From Thermogymnomonas acidicola JCM 13583 (GTDB lineage Archaea; Thermoplasmatota; Thermoplasmata; Thermoplasmatales; Thermoplasmataceae), in contig NZ_BBCP01000002.1 of assembly GCF_001316105.1 (NCBI RefSeq), positions 62,001 through 126,000 of the forward strand: DNA of 64,000 nucleotides. The letters run 5' to 3'. Both the position numbers and the translations under genes were made by a program. This document shows positions 31,901-41,757 of this stretch, piece by piece; the first letter of the stretch is position 1, and each line of letters starts with the position of its first letter. The notes beneath the pieces were generated by a model that had not been told where the DNA came from, ran no database searches, and saw nothing but the letters and a program-made list of their open reading frames with translations.

Positions 31901-34013
31901 CCGTGTGGATGTAGGTTGAGTTCTGCTCCAGTGCGGTGTAGAGGTCCTCCAGGAACGGCACACCGTCCTCTGCGAACGGAGACATGAACATCCAGTTCTC
32001 GCCATCGAGGCCAACGGTTACGAGGACGTGCTCGTGGTCTGAGGCAGGTATTGCGGAGTATATGCCTTGAGGTAGTTGATGAATGTGTCCACTGCAGTCC
32101 ATGTGGCATGCTGCCGAAGTTGAAGGCCCAGTCATTTGAAATGTAGCCGTCCCTGAAGAAAACATAGATGGATGTGTTGTTCGGCCCCCCCAGGGCTTTG
32201 TACGGGGGGGTATAGAGGTTGAGCATCTGCGTGACGTTGCCGCCGTTGCCATATGGCAGGGCATCGATGCCAGACCCCTGCAGGGCCGCGTCCGCCGCGT
32301 TCATCCATATGGCACCGGACTCATTTGCGGCCTGGATCATCTGGTACGATACCGTGAACTCCGGCGCATACATTCCGGTTGGCCACTGGCCGAAGAGTGG
32401 TAGAACTGCCCCCCCTGCTTATGTTCATCTGCGCCAGGACATCAGAGAAGTATGACGCCTTGTATATGGTTCCAGCAGGCCCGGTGAGGTTATTTGCCAG
32501 GAGAAGCGGTGTGAGTGGGTGGTAGAACGGGCTTGTGAAGAGCTCCACATTGTTGCTACCGCTGGTGTTGCCCTGCATGTCGCTCCTGAATGCAGGTATA
32601 ACCTGGCCAGTGAGCCACTTTGAATACTGCAATATTTCCTTCAGGTCTGTCTGGTTGAAAGATGTCTGGTTGTGCAGGGCCCATATGGTACTGTTCTTCC
32701 ACTGTGCACCAAGCTGCCCCCCCTCAACCAGCGGTGTGCTCACATCGTACAGGAACCAGAGCACCTTCGCATCCTCAAACTGTGTGGCGTTAAGCGTCTT
32801 TCCAGAGACCCACAGGGAGTGGAGCTGTGCGTAAAGGTTCGACGCTGGCTCGTTCAGGCTGAACACGTATGACGGTATGCTGAAGTAGTCATATGTGAGG
32901 TTTGCCAGAAGGCTCCTGTTCTGTGTTGTGTTCAACTCGCTGTAAGGCACGAAGGCGTAGTGTATGAATGTGTCATTGAACTCAGGGTCTGTGGAAATGT
33001 TGACGAGCTGGTATAACAACGAACCGGACAGCTCGTATGTCACGTTTACTTCAGGGAACATGTGGGCTATGAGAGCCTGTTCTATGTACTCGGCAGTGGC
33101 GTGGGCCTCAGTCCACGGGAGGACGTAGTAGTTCGACCCGACAACCTTGTACAGTGGCTGGTGGTCGTTGAATATGATGGCCAGGTTTATCGGTGGCGCG
33201 GTGGGGGGGGTTGTTGTCTTCACGGTACTTGGGATGTTCACCTGGCCGAAGTTCAGGCCTATGGTATCGTTAACAACAAATTCTGAGATGGAGTTGCCAT
33301 CGTTATACTTACCAACCTGGCTGTATGGCATCCCGATACCGACCCAGGCACCGCTACCGCCCACTATGAAGGCGGATATGTTCATGTGTAGCGTGCCGGA
33401 GTAGCCGTATGGGAACAGGGCCTGCCAAGGTATCCTTATTTCCACGGTGTTGTTGGAGCCGCCGAATACGAAGTAGTTCTGGATGGACACAGCACTGGGC
33501 GAGGTGTTGCTGGCCGAGAGTGGCGAGTTCACCATGAACGCATCCTCGCCGCTGGGATCAGAGTTCGGGCCACCGAAGTAGACTGCTGCGAAGTAATTCA
33601 CCGGGCTTGTGAATGATATGGCACGGTTCCAGGTGTTTAGATTTGTCATGTTGTACGTGCCGTACTGCGTGTTCGTATCATTGCTCAGGAATACCATCAG
33701 CGAGTTCCCATCAATGATCTCCTTGACACCTATGAAGAGGTAGGTCGAGTTGAATGATACATAGAGTGCAGTCAGGTTATTATCAGGACCCCCCCATGGG
33801 GTCGCATGGGTGTTCTCATAGATCTGGTGCCCTGAAAAATCGTTCGTTACGTTGCCTGTGAACGTTATATTGGCCTCAGAGACGTTGATGTAATTAGCAC
33901 CACCGGACTGTGATGGCGCTGCACTCACAGCACTTGCCGACCCCCAGAAAGAGAGAGGAGACAAAGATCAGCACCATGGTCAGGACAAGTATCCTTGTCT
34001 TACTACTGTTCAT
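28965..34013 (-). CDS. Giant cell-surface GH57 amylolytic protein (amylopullulanase-like)
   Basis: About 1,680 residues after joining at least eight pieces. Order: signal peptide (MNSSKTRILVLTMVLIF), a DOMON-like beta domain (residues about 30-280), the GH57 catalytic domain, a second DOMON/glucodextranase-C-like domain (NIRELDIAYSPTTLYLQIY), and a beta-propeller-like region with repeated YISG/YYSNGMYYMFYLS blades. A C-terminal anchor helix (VVIAVVVVAVVAGIAVAYA) with RIRR follows. GH57 begins INLAIIFNDHQPLY; the likely nucleophile is Glu in GMYAPEF and the acid Asp in GLDGENWMF. I moved the start to ATG 34013 because the earlier ORF lacked the signal. Joins lie near 32405, 32090, 30920, 30840 and 30400-30700. 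Predicted to cut starch or pullulan outside the cell. Confidence 0.82.
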
Positions 34014-34018
34014 AGTAG
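34003..34018. promoter_or_regulatory. Candidate operator over the start codon of the GH57 gene
   Basis: Read on the minus strand, ctactATGaacagtag differs by one base from the repeat over the start codon at 18742. The arms are ctact and agtag. Both genes would be leaderless with this site at the transcription start. Confidence 0.55.
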
Positions 34019-34036
34019 GGTAAGTGCAGATCGAGT

Positions 34037-34044
34037 ACTTATAT
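34037..34044 (-). promoter_or_regulatory. TATA-like box of the GH57 gene
   Basis: On the minus strand ATATAAGT lies 24-31 bases before the ATG at 34013, consistent with a leaderless start at the operator. Confidence 0.5.
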
Positions 34045-35173
34045 CTTATGTAAAATTGTTCACCGAAAGATATTTTAAGTGAAATTCTTACACGTGGCGG
34101 GATCCAGACCTGAGGTGTTTCCAGGATCCTCTGAAAGTATACCGGCGTGCCCCCCCAAAGACCGCATAATCCATCTTTATGCCGGACCTACGTTTCCCTG
34201 CCAGTATACATTCAAAGTCACTCCACAAACACAACCGGTTCTGGGCGGCCCCCCCAACTTAACATCGATATAGCCTTAATGTACAGGGCCACAGTGATGA
34301 TGGGGTACGGAACACCTGCTTCTGGATGCAGTGCGAGAAAAATTGAAGGGATTTCAGGTTCCCGAGGCTTGCTGGATATTTACCGATGTTGTCGGTGCAC
34401 CTCCGGTGTAGCCCTGGATCCACCTGATGTTGAGAAACTTACTCCGGCAAATTGAGTTGAATGGTGCCCCCCCTTTCTGGAAAATATCCACTGTTGAAGG
34501 GCCAGCACCCCACCATTACAGATCCAGCAGTTAAGTGCACGCCATCAGAGGCACATGGGAGATTAACTGGGTTTTAACGCCATACATGAACTGAACACGG
34601 GCCCTGAAACCCCCCTATACTGTACTGGGCAGAAGGGTATGCAGGATCCTCACCTGGAAGCCGCACACACCTAACCTGGGCGGATTACCTGTGAGAAACA
34701 GTTCAGGCCCACCGAACTTAAAGAGGCGGGCCCTCTACCAGCAATCATGTATCTATTGCCCTGTCTCAGGTAGGTGTCAGTGGCGCAGAGGTAATTCATA
34801 GGCGGAAAGCCAAATCAAAAGATCTCTTATTGAACGGAGACAGAGCCTGATCCATTTCTGGTGAAGGGCCCACGGGCACCAATCAAGGCACGCCACTCTG
34901 TTGAGCGTGTAGTTTGCGGGTAATGATCTTCCTTGGAGGGAAAGCAGTTCAATGTGTGTATAACAAACTATTATGATTCTTCGATACTTCTTAGAACAAC
35001 CTGTTTGTGGAATTGCCAACCTCAACAGGTCAGGTGTGTCGGAACAACTGGTTCCCTGAATTTCTGCGTCTTGGTCGCCTGCATCTGCCCGTACACTCGG
35101 GGCTCTCCGCAAAGATTAATCAATAGGCTATCGCCTGCTCTCATTTAGGGAAAATAAGGGGCGATGTCGAGAG
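34045..35173. other. Long intergenic region, no gene recognised
   Basis: About 1.1 kb between the divergent GH57 and GH1 genes. Short open frames occur on both strands but show no codon bias or familiar sequence. I see no tRNA, transposase remnant or repeat array. Only a few G/C runs occur (34151, 34251, 34468). Confidence 0.45.
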
Positions 35174-36630
35174 ATGCTTCCTAAGGGCTTTATGTTGGGC
35201 TACTCTCTTGCAGGCTTCCAGTCGGAGATGGGCATCTCGGAAGAGGACAGGAACTCGGACTGGTGGGCCTGGGTCCACGACCCGGTGAACATAGGCACAG
35301 GCATAGTATCTGGCGACCTTCCAGAGAACGGGATAGGCTACTGGGACCTCTACGAGAGGTACCACAACCTAGCAGTGGAGACTGGAATGGACACAGCCCG
35401 TTTGGGAATTGAATGGAGCCGGATATTCCCGGAGAGCACGGCGGGTGTGAAGGTAACCGTGGACTACGACGGGCACGACCTAGTTTCGGTGGACGTCGAT
35501 GACCGTGCACTGGAGCACCTCGATAGGCTCGCTAACATGAGGGCTGTTGAGCACTACAGGAAAATATTCTCGGATGTAAGGGAAAGGGGAATGAAGCTCA
35601 TAATAAATGCGTACCACTGGCCCATACCCATATACCTGCACGACCCCATAGAGAGCAGGGATTCTGGGCTCAGAAACAAGAGGAACGGCTGGCTAAACCA
35701 TGACACTGTTGTGGAGTTCGTGAAGTACGCGAAGTACATTGCATGGAAGTTCGAGGACCTGGCGGACATGTTCTCGATAATGAATGAGCCAATGTGGTCT
35801 GCGGTGCCGGGTACTTCAACCCCCCCAAGGCAGGGTTCCCCCCCAGGTTTTCCCAGCCCTGAGGGCGGACTTCTCGCGAAAAAGCATGAGATAGAGGCAA
35901 TTGCCAGGGCCTATGATGCGATGAAGGAAGCAACAGGGAAGCCAGTCGGCCTGATAATGGCCAATGGAGATATACAGGCGTTCAGCGACGAAGACCATGA
36001 GGCTGCTGAGGTGGCGACCCACAGCGAGAGGTATTCCTTTGTCGACCCGCTCCGCACAGGCGAGATGAAGTGGGTGGAGGCCCTCTCACAGGCAGATCGT
36101 TCAGGGAGAAGAGTGCAGGGTACAGGGAGGATCTTGCAGATAAGCTGGACTGGATCGGGGGTGAACTACTACTCAAGGTCCGTGGTGAGAAAAAGTGGCC
36201 AGGGCTACAGGGTGCTGGGCGGATACGGTTACTCAGCCACAGCGGGTATGAGGAGCAAAGGAGGCAGAGAGGTCAGTGACTCTGGCTGGGAGGTATACCC
36301 GGAAGGCTTCTGAATGTCCTTTCGTCCTACTGGGAACGTTATGGGTTGCCAATGATAGTCACGGAGAACGGCATAGCCGATGCATCAGACCGGTTGAGAC
36401 CGGGATACCTTGTTTCGCACATGAAGTATGTGGAGAGAGCTATTGAGAAGGGCATGGATGTGCGCGGCTACCTCCACTGGTCCCTCCTCGACAACTATGA
36501 GTGGGCGTCAGGCTTCTCCATGAAGTTCGGTCTGTACGGCGTCGACCTCAGGACAAAGAAGGTTCAGACCAGGCCAAGCGCTTGGTATTCAAGGAGATTG
36601 CCAGGGCACGTTGTGTGCCTGAGGAGTTAG
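35174..36630 (+). CDS. GH1 beta-glycosidase (beta-galactosidase/LacS type)
   Basis: About 485 residues, matching Sulfolobus LacS-type enzymes. The N-terminus [19 protein letters not shown] is the GH1 signature. WSRIFPEST follows, then the acid/base in FSIMNEPMW near residue 205, GFPPGF.SPE near 225, DWIGVNYYSR and the nucleophile in [10 protein letters not shown] near 395. Further on are [25 protein letters not shown]. Joins lie near 35812-35850, near 36110-36160 and near 36310, several at C7 or G runs. The ATG at 35174 is preferred because the upstream ATG at 35164 is quickly stopped. It acts in the cytoplasm on beta-glucosides or galactosides. Confidence 0.9.
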
Positions 36631-37186
36631 AGTGGATGGTACAGGAGTGATCACTGTGTGTAAACCCAGTTAATGATAATCCTTGAGGGAACCACGAACT
36701 GATTATCCTGCGACATAAAGACCTGGAAATCGAGGCCGAATACATGTCCCGGCAAGAGTCTGTTGTCCATCAACTACTCCTGTAGTCAAGGCATGCCTGA
36801 ACCATCTTAAGTGAGTGGCCCTTTCATGTCCGTGGGCATTAATAGTTGTTCCCGGACTATTTTCACACAGCCTTTAGAGACCTTGCAGACAGTTAGGGCC
36901 AGAAGGCGCCTCTATGAACTGAAGGCCATGCTTAACAGGCGCAGATGGCGCGGGAAATCCAGCAGCACCTGTGACAGCGAGTGGCAAATGGCTGCGGAAA
37001 TTCGGGAAGGGCCTATTCCTTGACTGCATAGTGCCCGGAAGATCACTCAATTTGATGTTGGGAGTGCACCATTAAGCTGGAGCATGCAGTTGCTTGATAG
37101 ATAAACTGACCCGTGCCAAGACTGCTTTCCGATCTTCGGGCAAATGAAGAAGGAAACGATTTATCAAGTACTACCATCCGTATGTA
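36631..37186. other. Intergenic region, no gene recognised
   Basis: About 555 bases between GH1 and the carbonic anhydrase. It contains no G/C run of six or more and no convincing reading frame. The promoter of the carbonic anhydrase lies at its right end (tttatcaa, 37160-37167). Confidence 0.45.
37160..37167 (+). promoter_or_regulatory. TATA-like box of the carbonic anhydrase gene
   Basis: tttatcaa lies 20-27 bases before the ATG at 37187, compatible with a leaderless transcript. Confidence 0.4.
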
Positions 37187-37735
37187 ATGCACCTCATCAT
37201 CTCGTGTATGGACAGGCGGCTGAACAGGTACCTGCAGGGCATGGCCTCCGGACAGACGGTCTTTGTCCGCAACGCCGGGGCCAACGTTGCCACCCTTAAA
37301 GACACACTGGGATCGCTGGAGGGAGTTGAGAGCGTTACGATAATAACGCACACGGACTGCGGTGCAATGGGCGTGGTCGAGCAGGTGCTCCGTGGAAACG
37401 ACCGGCCGGATGATCTTGCGGAGTTCATGCGCCCGTTCATAGGCCTGAGGCCGGACAGGGATGAGATAGAGAGGGAGAACGGGGAGCTGCAGGCCGATGC
37501 CGTGAGGAAGATGATGGATGTGGAGGTCAAGAGCATTCTTGTGAATACAGGTACGCTGAGGTATGAGAGCACGGGAAGGTACAGGGCCCTCTTCATGAGG
37601 CCGTCCGGAAACACGGTGCCGAAGGAGAGGGTTGACAGCACCTACGTGATACAGAACAGCCCCCCCGGGGACAGGAGTACCGACATATACATTGCGAGGA
37701 ACTTCCTGAAGATCAGGGAGTTCGATCAGGAGTGA
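37187..37735 (+). CDS. Beta-class carbonic anhydrase-like protein
   Basis: A 182-residue protein in one clean frame. It has the zinc-site pattern of beta carbonic anhydrases: SCMDRR with Cys7 and the Asp9/Arg11 pair, RNAGAN near 28-33, and HTDCGAM with His55 and Cys58. In the family these ligate zinc and hydrate CO2 to bicarbonate. The length is short, as in archaeal Cab-type enzymes. It is monocistronic, and its 3' end overlaps the converging methyltransferase gene by 10 bases. Confidence 0.85.
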   Translation: MHLIISCMDRRLNRYLQGMASGQTVFVRNAGANVATLKDTLGSLEGVESVTIITHTDCGAMGVVEQVLRGNDRPDDLAEFMRPFIGLRPDRDEIERENGELQADAVRKMMDVEVKSILVNTGTLRYESTGRYRALFMRPSGNTVPKERVDSTYVIQNSPPGDRSTDIYIARNFLKIREFDQE

Positions 37736-38886
37736 GCCGGCCTCCTGAAGAGCACGATCCTGTTCGTGTTCGTGCCAAGCCTGTTGTTCTCAACACCCCA
37801 TATGTGGGAGGTCTTGGTGAACCTCTGCACGTTTATGTATGTCACAACGTGTTCCAGGCCGGCCTCTGTGCCGCATTCCCTCACGATCTCCTTTAGGTCG
37901 GCCTTCCTGGTCTCTCCGACCTCGAAGGCCACGTAACCGCCAGGTTTCGTGATGCGGAACAGTTCCCTCATTGTTGCGGAAATGAAGGACTTCCAGGAGC
38001 CAAGGTCTGAGAGCACAGTTATGCGCCCCCCCTTCACCTCACCTGCGTCTATGCAGTTGAACCAGAGCCTCATCCAGTTGTCCTTTGCGTAGTCGACGAG
38101 GTTGATGAAGGGCGGCGAAGTGACCGTGAGGTCCACAGTGCCGTCTCCGACCGATACGAGGTCCCTGCTGTCGTCCGACGTGAACCTCGCCTTGCCTGAG
38201 ACTGCGGAGAGCCTCTCCAGGACTTCAGGGCTGACGTCCCTGAGGAGCGATGCACTCTTCCTCAGGACTATCTTCTTGACATCCCTGTACTCCGGCTCCT
38301 GCCCCCCCAGCCTCCTGTTTATCCTCTCCTGCTCCTCCGGCGATGCGGCCTGGTTCGGTGGGAGGGAGTAGACGGAGAAGAAGCCACTGGAGTGCCCCCC
38401 CGTGAGCCTGGTGGTGGCCACCATCCTTATCCACCTGTCGACCCTGTCCTCCTTTCCGGATTCCCTCCTCTCCATCAGGTAATCCCTGAGCGAAACGACC
38501 TCCGCCTCGGTCCTGGGGGGGTGGTAGAACATGGAGAGGTCGATGCCTGCACGTGCACCGTAATCAACCGTGATGGATGACAGGCGCCGGGCCACCTCAT
38601 CGAGGCCAGGTGGTTCAAGCCTGGGCCTTGTCAGAATTTCGGAAAGTGGGTTTGTGTCATTCGAGATAGGTGTCCTCAGGAGGAGGGCGGCCTCCACCGC
38701 TGTTGTGCCGCGACCAGAGAATGGATCGAACACCGTGTCTCCCGGGCTGGAATACCGTTCTATGAAGAACTTCGGTAGCTGGGGGGGCTTGAAGCAGGCC
38801 CTGTAGGGCACCTCGTGGAGGCTAGACGCCTGCCTCTGCCTGTTGGTCCAGAAGGAGCCGGTGACGTCACTTGCGTCTGACTGCAT
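37726..38886 (-). CDS. DNA amino-methyltransferase (N4-cytosine/N6-adenine type)
   Basis: A 386-residue protein in one frame. The SAM-binding motif VFDPFSGRGTT is near residues 52-62, preceded by FKPPQLPKFFIERYS. The catalytic TSPPF motif lies near residue 260, and KPGGYVAFEVGE follows. The roughly 200-residue insert between motifs would be the target-recognition region, giving an alpha-like order. No restriction endonuclease or specificity subunit is adjacent, so it looks like an orphan (solitary) methyltransferase. It starts eight bases after the stop of the phosphatase-family gene, so they probably share a transcript. Target sequence unknown. Confidence 0.85.
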   Translation of the reverse strand: MQSDASDVTGSFWTNRQRQASSLHEVPYRACFKPPQLPKFFIERYSSPGDTVFDPFSGRGTTAVEAALLLRTPISNDTNPLSEILTRPRLEPPGLDEVARRLSSITVDYGARAGIDLSMFYHPPRTEAEVVSLRDYLMERRESGKEDRVDRWIRMVATTRLTGGHSSGFFSVYSLPPNQAASPEEQERINRRLGGQEPEYRDVKKIVLRKSASLLRDVSPEVLERLSAVSGKARFTSDDSRDLVSVGDGTVDLTVTSPPFINLVDYAKDNWMRLWFNCIDAGEVKGGRITVLSDLGSWKSFISATMRELFRITKPGGYVAFEVGETRKADLKEIVRECGTEAGLEHVVTYINVQRFTKTSHIWGVENNRLGTNTNRIVLFRRPAHS

Positions 38887-38894
38887 AGCAGGGC

Positions 38895-40018
38895 TCAGAG
38901 GATGAGCAGCGGGATGTACATCTCCGATGCGCTCAGCCGCTGTGTGACCCGACCATGGTTGGCGGGTTGCTGTTCCTGAAGTTGTAGAAGTAGCCCCTAT
39001 TGTCCGTGGGCACCGCTATGAAGTCCGGCATGACGTCGTCCAACCTGGGCCCCTTCGACGGCCCCATCAGGCCCTTCAGCTCCTCGCTGTTCTTCGCGAA
39101 CACCTGCATGTTGCCGTACCTCTCCTCGAAGTAGCGGGCTGCGTCCTGGCCGCCCCCCCTAATCATCACAGCCCTGGGGTCGCCGTACGGCGGGCAGTTC
39201 AGGAGGCCCATCAGGTCCTGGTTGTCGTTCATTACGACCCTCTCGCTCAGCTCTATGTGCCCGTGGTCAGCGGTGAGCAGGAACCTCCACCTCCCCCCCC
39301 TGAACTGTTCGAATACAGACAGCACCCTGCTGAATATGTACCTTGCAGATTCCACCGTCGGATCAGATGAGGGCCCGTATGCGTGCGCCATCTGGTCCAC
39401 GTAAGGTATGTAGAGGTGCACGAAGTCATAGCCCTTCTCCAGTGCGTTCCTGTAGACCTGGAACGCGTCGAACACGGTCTTGTATGTCTGTATTTCCGCG
39501 GTTCCATAGAGCATCCTCGAGTATTCCGACTGCCATATGTTGGACGGCTGGATTATCAGGACCCTCTTGCCCATGTCGCAGGCGCTCTTCACGGTGCTGC
39601 GGAAGTAGAACATTGAAGCCATTGGCTCCACCTTGGCCAGCATGTCCCTGCCGAAGCCCTGTGCCGCTGTGTACTCAAGGGTATTGACCACGACACCGAG
39701 TCGCTTGGAGTAGAGCGTATAACCTATGATGCCGTGCTCCGACGGGTACCTGGCGGAGAACAGGGTGGCGAGCACGTTCGAAGTGGTGGATGGGAACACT
39801 GTCGTGAACCTCTCCGCGCTGGATATGTCCAGGCCATAGGCCTCGCACATCTCCCAGCCGAGGCCGTCCACCAGTACGAGCGAGAGGGGCAGGTCCGTGT
39901 CCTCCACCTCGCCCAGCACCCTGGTGCTCACGTCGGCATCGATCCTGAGCTTCCTCGCTATTGAATTGGCGAGCGTGTATATTGACCTTGACCTGTAGTC
40001 CGGGTATACGAAAGACAC
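38895..40018 (-). CDS. Alkaline phosphatase superfamily protein (phosphodiesterase/nucleotide pyrophosphatase-like)
   Basis: About 375 residues. The fold's metal and nucleophile region reads LVLVDGLGW near 50 and VFPSTTSNVLATLFSARYPSEHGIIGY near 80. Late ligands are HLYIPYVDQMAHAYG and LLTADHGHIEL. A missing C near 38938 truncates it; correcting this restores GSHSGLSASEMYIPLLIL and a TGA at 38895-38897, the typical end of the family. I chose GTG 40018 over the longer upstream frame because of the TATA-like box at 40039-40047 and because upstream residues look non-coding. It has no signal peptide, so it is probably cytoplasmic. Substrate unknown. Transcribed before the DNA methyltransferase. 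Confidence 0.8.
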
Positions 40019-40038
40019 GCTGTGGTTATCTGCCCATC

Positions 40039-40047
40039 GGATAAAAG
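40039..40047 (-). promoter_or_regulatory. TATA-like box of the phosphatase-family/methyltransferase operon
   Basis: CTTTTATCC on the minus strand lies 21-29 bases before GTG 40018, matching the box of the FkbM gene. Confidence 0.45.
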
Positions 40048-40201
40048 GATTGCAATGGCGCCCTCCGGAAAGCGCATGCAGCCCGGGCCCGAAAGGCCTC
40101 AGGGTCGGTGCTGATGGACTGACGCCATGTACATATCGGCGCCACTCTCTCACTGCAGAGCCGCCTCGACCGCTAAGAGCAATATTATGGCCCACGGGCA
40201 C

Positions 40202-40734
40202 TCACACATGCGGAACAGCCTCCCCCCCTGAGACGCCGACTCCCCCCCTCCTGAGGTCCTCCAAAATCTCGGCCAGGTTCACTTTCATGAGCGTGCAGAC
40301 AGGCATCCTGGAGGACACCTCGCTGTACAGGGTGAGGTAGGTGGGCAGGTCGAGGTCCTGCTGCCTGATGGACCTGTCAAGTAGGCAGAGTAGACCAGGC
40401 GCATCCCCCCCCTGTAAACGTATACCTCGCAGGAGCAGAGGACGGGTATATCCTGGAACTCCGGACCGCTGTTGAAGTCCTCCCAGTCAATGTAAAGCGT
40501 GGCCCTGTACCTCCCGGCCCGTGCCTCATAGAGCTCGTAGGTGTCCACGGTGACCCTGGACGCGTTGGCCCTGACCCAGGAGGCGAGTTCTGAGAGTTCA
40601 GATTCCGGAATGGATACGTCCCTGGGCCTCTGCAGGCATTCCGGCGGGCCGGAATGCCCCAACAGTGCATACATGATGATGAAGGACATGACAGATACAG
40701 TAACGAGGACCAGGATGAGGGTCGGCCAGGGCAC
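40202..40734 (-). CDS. Small membrane-anchored protein, function unknown
   Basis: About 175 residues. One N-terminal helix (LILVLVTVSVMSFIIMYALLG) is followed by an extracellular or cytosolic mixed alpha/beta domain with ELASWVRANASRVTV and RATLYIDWEDF. Frames join near 40377, where one base is lost, giving LVYSAYL.RSIRQQDLDLPTYLTLYSEVSSRMPV and a stop at 40202. The GTG start at 40734 is uncertain. I do not recognise the domain. It stands alone between divergent genes. Confidence 0.5.
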
Positions 40735-41004
40735 GGACGCTCCGCCGGGACTGTGGAGAACAGGAATCGCTGAAGCCAGGTTGATCGTTCAGACCACCTC
40801 CCCCCCCATGTATATCGGTGAGAGCGAGCGCCCGCCGCCTTAAATCATGTGCCACGCTCCTCCAGTACCTGTTCGAGAAGATCTCCTCTCTCCCCCCCCT
40901 GCGGTTCAGTGTGGCAAGCCAGTGGTTGCCCGCTCACCATGGCAGTAGCGGAAGATAGCCCGGCCTGAGTGCCCTGGGTTCCCGGGGAAAACATAGGGGG
41001 GCGA

Positions 41005-41014
41005 AATATTTTAA
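41005..41014 (+). promoter_or_regulatory. TATA-like box of the DUF998-like gene
   Basis: aatattttaa lies 22-31 bases before the ATG at 41036, fitting a leaderless transcript. Confidence 0.5.
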
Positions 41015-41035
41015 CCGCCTCTCACTGATTCATCC

Positions 41036-41643
41036 ATGGACTCCCTCAGGGCCGCCACCATCAGCGGCGTGGCCGCCATGGTGACGGTGTGGGCCTTCAT
41101 CCTCACCTCCATGCACCTGAACCCCCCCTGGTTCTCCGTGACCGCTAATGCCCTCAGCGACCTGGGCGGTGGGAACCTCACGGCAAACGGACACCCTGCG
41201 CCCACCGATCCGTGGGTCTACAACGCGGGCCTCATGGTCACGGCAGTGATCATAGTGGCCTTCGCTGGCATATGCATAAGCATGTCCCGGGACAAGCTGG
41301 AGACGGTGGGCCTTTCATTCTTCGTGATATCTGCCCTGTTCCTGGCCCTCATAGGCATATACCATGAGGCACGTACCCGCATGACTTCGTATCGATCTGG
41401 TACTTCATCCTGGCGTCCATAGCGTTCGTGCCCGTGTCCCTATCACTGGCGCTCAGGAGGAGGCCCTTGGGGGCTGGTATGCTCATAACAACCGTCCTGG
41501 CATGGATCATATACGCGACCGTCAGGTGGCAGTCCGTGGCAGAGGGCGAGATATTCGGGATACTCGTGATCGAGCTCATCGTTTCTCTCTACCTCACGGA
41601 CATGTGGAGGCACAGGAGTGAAGAAGGGGGGGCACAAACTTAG
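41036..41643 (+). CDS. DUF998-like six-helix membrane protein
   Basis: About 200 residues with five or six hydrophobic helices. The segment PPWFSVTANALSDLGGG near residue 30 matches the conserved first loop of DUF998 proteins (normally ..WFS.TaNALSDLG). YHEG..PHDFVSIWYFILASIAF is another family-like block. One G is missing near 41368 and splits the gene; adding it restores the frame to TAG at 41643. DUF998 proteins are widespread in archaea but have no settled function. The C-terminus is charged and Gly-rich at a G7 run. Confidence 0.75.
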
Positions 41644-41724
41644 ATTACCTCTGCCATGCATCAATTCAATGGACACCGCCGTGTGTCGAACTATAACTTA
41701 TGACTTCTGGGGGGGTGAAGTGAA

Positions 41725-41734
41725 ATTATTTTAA
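41725..41734 (+). promoter_or_regulatory. TATA-like box of the second MFS gene
   Basis: attattttaa lies 24-33 bases before the ATG at 41758. Confidence 0.5.
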
Positions 41735-41757
41735 TATGTTAAGGTACTTTCCTAACA

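Noticed and set aside
37726-40018. A BREX or Pgl phage-defence module
   Set aside because: The phosphatase-like protein is short and no BrxA/B/C/L-type or PglW/Z-type partner is present; only the methyltransferase pairing remains suggestive.
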